Of a stretch of DNA of 64,000 nucleotides, positions 59,705 through 64,000 are shown piece by piece (positions within the stretch are counted from its first letter, which is position 1; each line of letters opens with the position of its first letter). The translations under genes and the position numbers were made by a program. The notes beneath the pieces are model-generated. The model saw nothing but the letters and a program-made list of their open reading frames with translations. It did not search any database and was not told where the DNA came from. Source of the stretch: Erwinia aphidicola (GTDB lineage Bacteria; Pseudomonadota; Gammaproteobacteria; Enterobacterales; Enterobacteriaceae); NCBI RefSeq assembly GCF_014773485.1, contig NZ_JACXBP010000005.1:310001-374000 (forward strand). Reading direction: 5' to 3'.

Positions 59705-60254
59705 AGAGACAGAGGCCGTCACCACCATCGATTTGCTGGTCCGTGCCGGGCTGAGGGTGGTCACCGCCAGCGTTGCCGATGACGGCAGCTGCGAAATCGT
59801 CTGTTCACGCGGCGTGCGCCTGCTGGCCGACGCGCCGCTGGTTGAAGTTGCCGACGATGACTACGCCGCCATCGTGCTGCCCGGTGGCCTCAAAGGCGCC
59901 GAGTGTTTTCGCGACAGCCCGCTGCTGGTGGAGACCGTGCGCCAGTTCAACCTGGCAGGACGCATTGTTGCCGCGATCTGCGCTGCGCCCGGCACCGTAC
60001 TGATCCCCCACAATCTGTTCCCGGTCGGCAATATGACCGGCTTTCCGGCTCTGAAAGAGACCATTCCGGAAGAGAAGTGGATGGACCGCCGCGTGGTATG
60101 GGACCGCCGCGTCAATCTGCTGACCAGCCAGGGGCCGGGCACGGCGATCGATTTCGCACTGAAGCTGATTGATTTAGTGGCAGGGAAAGAGAAAGCGCGT
60201 GAAGTGGCTGAACAGATGGTGCTGGCGGCGGGAATTTACGATTATCGCGATTAA
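59658..60254 (+). CDS. yajL: DJ-1-family protein YajL
   Basis: 198 residues from the ATG at 59658; an ATG at 59652 sits too close to the AAGGA ribosome binding site. A DJ-1/PfpI-type protein with the nucleophile Cys in AAICAAPG and a conserved Glu in APGSEETEA. Linked to protection from oxidative and glycation damage. The longer frame from 59433 lies inside panE and was rejected. Confidence 0.94.
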   Translation: MTANPSVLVCLAPGSEETEAVTTIDLLVRAGLRVVTASVADDGSCEIVCSRGVRLLADAPLVEVADDDYAAIVLPGGLKGAECFRDSPLLVETVRQFNLAGRIVAAICAAPGTVLIPHNLFPVGNMTGFPALKETIPEEKWMDRRVVWDRRVNLLTSQGPGTAIDFALKLIDLVAGKEKAREVAEQMVLAAGIYDYRD

Positions 60255-60278
60255 TGGCGCGAGGCCGGATTTGCATGC

Positions 60279-60306
60279 GGGCGGACCGAAAAAAGGTCCG
60301 CCCCTA
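60279..60306. repeat. Intergenic inverted repeat with CGCCCCTAC tail, copy 2
   Basis: Arms GGGCGGACC and GGTCCGCCC with a 7-nt A-rich loop, followed by CTAC. It has the same CGCCCCTAC junction as the element at 33016-33042. It lies between convergent yajL and thiI. Confidence 0.6.
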
Positions 60307-60310
60307 CAGG

Positions 60311-61759
60311 TTATGGGCGATAAACCTTGACGTTTTTGAAGCCCTGCTCGTGCAGATAGAGTGCCTGCAGGCGGCTCATCACCCCACGCTCACAGTACAG
60401 CAGCCAGGTTTTGCTCTGATCGAGGTCGCCAAACTGCGTACCCAGCTTGTAAAACGGCAGGGATTTAACCTCGACGCCGTCTACGCTCAGCGGGCGGGCT
60501 TCCTGCTCGTCGTTCGAGCGAATATCCAGCACCACATCGTTTTCCGCAAACGAAGCCACCGTTTCGACTTCCACCACTTCCTCTTCGGTTTTCTCTGCAA
60601 TCTCGCGGATATCCACGTTAGTTGCCTGCTCAACCATGCGGTCGAGAATAGAGAAATCAAAGTTCTGCTCTTCGGCCTCAATTTTCGCCTTCACCGCTTT
60701 CACGGTCGGGCTTTTTGAAATCACGCCGCAGTATTCCGGCATGGTGCGGGCAAAATCTTCGGTGCCAATCTCACGCGCAATCTTAATGATGTGCTCTTTA
60801 TCGTGGGAGATCAGCGGGCGCAGGATCAGGGTATCGCTGGCATTGTCGATCAGGCGCAGGTTAGTCAGCGTCTGGCTGGAGACCTGCCCCAGCGCTTCGC
60901 CTGTCACCAGTGCCTGCACGCCGTAACGCTCAGCAATTTGTGACGCGGCGCGCACCATCATACGCTTCAGCACCACGCCCATCTGGCCGTCATCCACTTT
61001 TTCCAGAATCTCACCGACTACCGGCTCAAAGTTGATAGCGACAAAGCGCACGCGGTGCGAGCTACCGTAGCGCTTCCACAGATAGTGGGCCACCTGACGA
61101 ACGCCAATCTCATGAGCAGCACCGCCAAGGTTAAAGAAGCAGTAGTGCACACGACAGCCGCGGCGCATCAGCATATAGCTGGAAACCCCGGAGTCAAAGC
61201 CGCCAGAAATCAGCGACAGCACATCCTCCTGAGTACCGATCGGATAGCCGCCGATGCCTTCGTAACGTGCGGTCACCAGCACCAGCTTGTCATCTTCAAT
61301 TTCAAGATTGACCGTCACTTCCGGGCGGTTGAGCTGCACCTGGGCGCTGGCCACGTGCTGATTTAGCCCGCCCCCCACATAGCGTTCCACGTCCTGCGAG
61401 CTGAACTCGTGCTTCCCGCGCCGCTTAACGCGCACGCAGAAGGTTTTGCCTTCAATGCGCTCGCGATTCATCTCCAGCACCTGCTCAAAGATATTATGCA
61501 CATCGGTATACGGACGATCTTCTACCGCCAGCACATGATGGATACCGGGAATGCGCGTCAGCTCGGCGATAATCGCCGCACGCTGGCTTTCATCTTTTGC
61601 ACGCACTTCAATGTTGTCCCAGTGGCGCACCACGGCAAGGGTTTCATCGAAAGGTTTTAGGACGTTGCGAATATTTCCGGTCAGGATTTTGATAAAACGC
61701 AGGCGAACTGACTGACTTTTAATCGTAATTTCAGGGAATAACTTAATGATAAACTTCAT
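60311..61759 (-). CDS. thiI: tRNA 4-thiouridine synthetase / thiamine sulfurtransferase ThiI
   Basis: 482 residues, the E. coli length. It makes 4-thiouridine-8 in tRNA and donates sulfur for the thiamine thiazole. A ferredoxin-like domain and THUMP domain (about 61-165) come first, then a PP-loop [10 protein letters not shown], and a C-terminal rhodanese domain with the active Cys456 in [10 protein letters not shown]. Convergent with yajL, divergent from xseB. Confidence 0.97.
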   Translation of the reverse strand: MKFIIKLFPEITIKSQSVRLRFIKILTGNIRNVLKPFDETLAVVRHWDNIEVRAKDESQRAAIIAELTRIPGIHHVLAVEDRPYTDVHNIFEQVLEMNRERIEGKTFCVRVKRRGKHEFSSQDVERYVGGGLNQHVASAQVQLNRPEVTVNLEIEDDKLVLVTARYEGIGGYPIGTQEDVLSLISGGFDSGVSSYMLMRRGCRVHYCFFNLGGAAHEIGVRQVAHYLWKRYGSSHRVRFVAINFEPVVGEILEKVDDGQMGVVLKRMMVRAASQIAERYGVQALVTGEALGQVSSQTLTNLRLIDNASDTLILRPLISHDKEHIIKIAREIGTEDFARTMPEYCGVISKSPTVKAVKAKIEAEEQNFDFSILDRMVEQATNVDIREIAEKTEEEVVEVETVASFAENDVVLDIRSNDEQEARPLSVDGVEVKSLPFYKLGTQFGDLDQSKTWLLYCERGVMSRLQALYLHEQGFKNVKVYRP

Positions 61760-62004
61760 GGCGGTATATATTCGTCAGGTAATTAAGTGCTGAAAAGAGG
61801 GGCGCTTAACTGATAAAATCAGAGTCTTGCAACGGGCTTGCGCTCTTTGCATCCAGGAAAAACAGTATATCATCTTTGACCGGTGGCTGCTGCCGATATC
61901 ACCCTTCCCCGCCGCGTGAAAAATGCAGGGGATATTTTGCTAATCATTTAGAGTCGGCTACCATGAGCGCTTGCTGATGAAAAATGATAAGTCAGGATCT
62001 AAAA

Positions 62005-62247
62005 ATGCCGAAAAAAGCCGAACCGCCTGCCAGTTTTGAAACATCGCTACAGCAGCTGGAGCAGATCGTCACCCGTCTGGAAAGCGGCAACCTTCCGCTG
62101 GAAGAGGCGCTGAATGAGTTTGAGCGTGGTGTGCAGCTGGCACGTGCCGGGCAGCAGACGCTACAGCAGGCCGAGCAGCGGGTACAGATATTACTCAGCG
62201 ATGATAAGAACGCCGAACTGACGCCTTTCACGCCGGAAAATGAGTGA
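62005..62247 (+). CDS. xseB: Exodeoxyribonuclease VII small subunit
   Basis: 80 residues from the ATG at 62005 ([15 protein letters not shown]), as in E. coli. A helical protein; contains [25 protein letters not shown]. The stop overlaps the ispA ATG (TGATG), starting the xseB-ispA-dxs operon. Confidence 0.97.
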   Translation: MPKKAEPPASFETSLQQLEQIVTRLESGNLPLEEALNEFERGVQLARAGQQTLQQAEQRVQILLSDDKNAELTPFTPENE

Positions 62248-63146
62248 TGGATTTTAACCTGATCCTTAGCGCGCACTTTCAACGAGTTAATGCTGCGCTT
62301 CAGCGCTTTATCTCCGGGCAACCATTTCAGAGTTCTCCTCTGGTGAATGCCATGGAATATGGTGCATTATTAGGGGGTAAAAGGCTGCGCCCTTTCCTGG
62401 TTTACGCCACTGGCACCATGCTACATGCTGACGATGCAGCGCTGGATGCCCCGGCTGCTGCGGTTGAATGTGTTCATGCGTATTCCCTGATCCATGACGA
62501 TTTACCGGCCATGGATGACGACAGCCTGCGGCGTGGCCAGCCCACCTGCCATATTAAGTTTGGCGAAGACACGGCGATTCTTGCCGGTGATGCCCTGCAG
62601 ACTCTGGCTTTCTCCATCCTTGCCGATACCCCGATGCCAGGCGTCACGGCGGAGGCGCGTATTGCAATGCTGTCCGAACTGGCCCAGGCTAGCGGCGTAG
62701 CGGGCATGTGCGGAGGACAAGCACTGGACCTGGCCGCTGAAGGCCAGCAGGTTGATTTAGCCGCGCTGGAGCAGATCCACCGCCACAAAACCGGGGCATT
62801 AATCCGCTCGGCGGTGCGTCTCGGTGCATTAACCGCGGGCGAACGCGGGCGCGATGCCCTCCCTGCGCTTGACCGCTACGCCAACGCAATTGGCCTGGCT
62901 TTCCAGGTGCAGGACGATATTCTGGACGTTATTGGTGATACCGCCATTATCGGTAAGCGGCAGGGAGCCGATCAGCAGTTAGGCAAGAGTACCTACCCGG
63001 CCTTAATGGGGCTTGACAGTGCGAAGGCAAAAGCATGGGATCTGTATCAGGAATCCCTCAGCGCATTAGAAACGCTGGCCGCGCAGTCGTATGACACGAC
63101 CCCACTGCGGGCGCTGGCAGGCTTTATAATTGAACGCGATAAATAA
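62247..63146 (+). CDS. ispA: Farnesyl diphosphate synthase
   Basis: 299 residues from the ATG at 62247. It condenses IPP with DMAPP/GPP to FPP in isoprenoid synthesis. Both Asp-rich motifs are present: HDDLPAMDDD and the second QVDDILD-type segment (FQVQDDILDV). GGKRLRP binds the diphosphate. Translationally coupled to xseB. Confidence 0.97.
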   Translation: MDFNLILSAHFQRVNAALQRFISGQPFQSSPLVNAMEYGALLGGKRLRPFLVYATGTMLHADDAALDAPAAAVECVHAYSLIHDDLPAMDDDSLRRGQPTCHIKFGEDTAILAGDALQTLAFSILADTPMPGVTAEARIAMLSELAQASGVAGMCGGQALDLAAEGQQVDLAALEQIHRHKTGALIRSAVRLGALTAGERGRDALPALDRYANAIGLAFQVQDDILDVIGDTAIIGKRQGADQQLGKSTYPALMGLDSAKAKAWDLYQESLSALETLAAQSYDTTPLRALAGFIIERDK

Positions 63147-63164
63147 CTTCCAAATGAGTCTTCG

Positions 63165-64000
63165 ATGAGCTTTGAACCTGCAAAATACCCGACGCTTGCC
63201 CTCGCAAGCACGGTGCAAGAATTACGTTTGCTACCGAAAGAGAGTCTGCCAAAACTCTGTGACGAGCTGCGCCAGTATCTGCTCGACAGCGTTAGCCGCT
63301 CCAGCGGTCATTTTGCTTCCGGCCTCGGCGTGGTTGAGCTCACCGTTGCGCTGCATTATGTCTACAACACGCCGTTCGATCATCTGGTGTGGGACGTTGG
63401 CCATCAGGCCTATCCGCATAAAATCCTGACCGGCCGCCGTGACCGTATCGGCACCATCCGCCAGAAAAATGGCCTGCACCCGTTCCCGTGGCGTGATGAG
63501 AGCGAGTACGACGTGCTGAATGTCGGCCACTCCTCAACCTCAATCAGCGCAGGTCTGGGCATGGCAGTCGCCGCCGGCAAAGAAGGCAAAGGCCGCCGTA
63601 CCGCCTGCGTAATAGGCGATGGGGCGATCACTGCCGGGATGGCGTTCGAAGCGATGAACCATGCAGGCGATATCAAAGCCGACCTGCTGGTGGTGCTGAA
63701 CGACAATGAGATGTCGATTTCAGAAAACGTGGGGGCGCTCAACAACCGTCTGGCACAGATCCTCTCCGGCAAGACCTATTCCCGCCTGCGTGAAGGCGGT
63801 AAAAAGGTGCTCGGCGGCCTGCCGCCGATCAAAGAGCTGGTGAAGCGCACCGAAGAGCACCTGAAAGGTATGGTGGTGCCGGGAACGCTGTTTGAGGAAC
63901 TGGGCTTTAACTATATCGGCCCGGTCGACGGCCATGACGTGCTGGCGCTGGTGCAGACCCTAAGCAATATGCGCGCACTCAAAGGCCCGCAGTTCCTGCA
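63165..64000 (+). CDS. dxs: 1-Deoxy-D-xylulose-5-phosphate synthase, N-terminal part, cut by window edge
   Basis: The first 278 codons are in the window, from ATG ([15 protein letters not shown]) to ...RALKGPQFL. The first enzyme of the MEP isoprenoid pathway, TPP-dependent. The TPP motif is GDGAITAG...LNDNEMSIS and the His in VGHQAYPHK is present. It lies 18 nt after ispA, same operon. Confidence 0.97.
   Translation, partial: MSFEPAKYPTLALASTVQELRLLPKESLPKLCDELRQYLLDSVSRSSGHFASGLGVVELTVALHYVYNTPFDHLVWDVGHQAYPHKILTGRRDRIGTIRQKNGLHPFPWRDESEYDVLNVGHSSTSISAGLGMAVAAGKEGKGRRTACVIGDGAITAGMAFEAMNHAGDIKADLLVVLNDNEMSISENVGALNNRLAQILSGKTYSRLREGGKKVLGGLPPIKELVKRTEEHLKGMVVPGTLFEELGFNYIGPVDGHDVLALVQTLSNMRALKGPQFL

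Overview
The window is chromosomal DNA of an enterobacterium, most likely Erwiniaceae (Erwinia/Pantoea-like). The basis is gene order: read right to left it follows the E. coli K-12 block dxs-ispA-xseB-thiI-yajL-panE-yajQ-yajR-cyoEDCBA-ampG-yajG-bolA-tig-clpP-clpX-lon-hupB-ppiD-ybaV-fadM-queC-ybaE-cof-decR-mdlAB-glnK-amtB-tesB-ybaY-atl-ffs-hha-tomB-acrBAR-rsmS-priC-ybaN-apt-dnaX-ybaB-recR-htpG. The proteins are close to E. coli ones in length and motifs. E. coli mscK, maa and ylaBC are missing from their usual places. The genus is an inference.

Layout. 1-3.5 kb: htpG (cut by the left edge), recR, ybaB and dnaX, with a complete programmed -1 frameshift signal inside dnaX. 3.5-8.3 kb: an insertion between dnaX and apt carrying a glycine-rich autotransporter and an Ail/OmpX-type outer membrane protein. 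8.3-15.6 kb: apt, ybaN, priC, a GlsB-like membrane gene, rsmS, and acrR/acrAB with a well kept AcrR operator. 15.6-18.8 kb: a zinc-starvation cluster, with two predicted Zur boxes controlling zinc-free ribosomal protein paralogues (L31B, L36B) and a zinc-type ABC importer led by a 41-codon membrane ORF. 19-24.3 kb: an orphan gene, tomB-hha, 4.5S RNA, atl, ybaY, tesB and glnK-amtB with a sigma-54 promoter. 24.4-36.5 kb: mdlAB, decR, a DMT transporter, cof, ybaE, queC, fadM, ybaV, ppiD and hupB.

36.6-45.1 kb is the protein quality-control block and the most unusual part. Besides lon, clpP and tig it has two full-length clpX genes with a second, divergent ClpP-type protease gene between them on the opposite strand. 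The clpX copies are identical in protein sequence over residues 61-351 and differ mainly at the C-terminus, which suggests recent duplication or gene conversion.

45.1-48.5 kb is an AT-rich accessory island between tig and bolA: a DUF2975-like membrane protein, a coupled small XRE regulator, and an unrecognised secreted protein with an HExxH metalloprotease signature. 48.5-64 kb returns to the conserved backbone: bolA, yajG, ampG, cyoABCDE, yajR, yajQ, panE, yajL, thiI, xseB, ispA and dxs (cut by the right edge). No tRNA, rRNA, insertion sequence or CRISPR array was seen.
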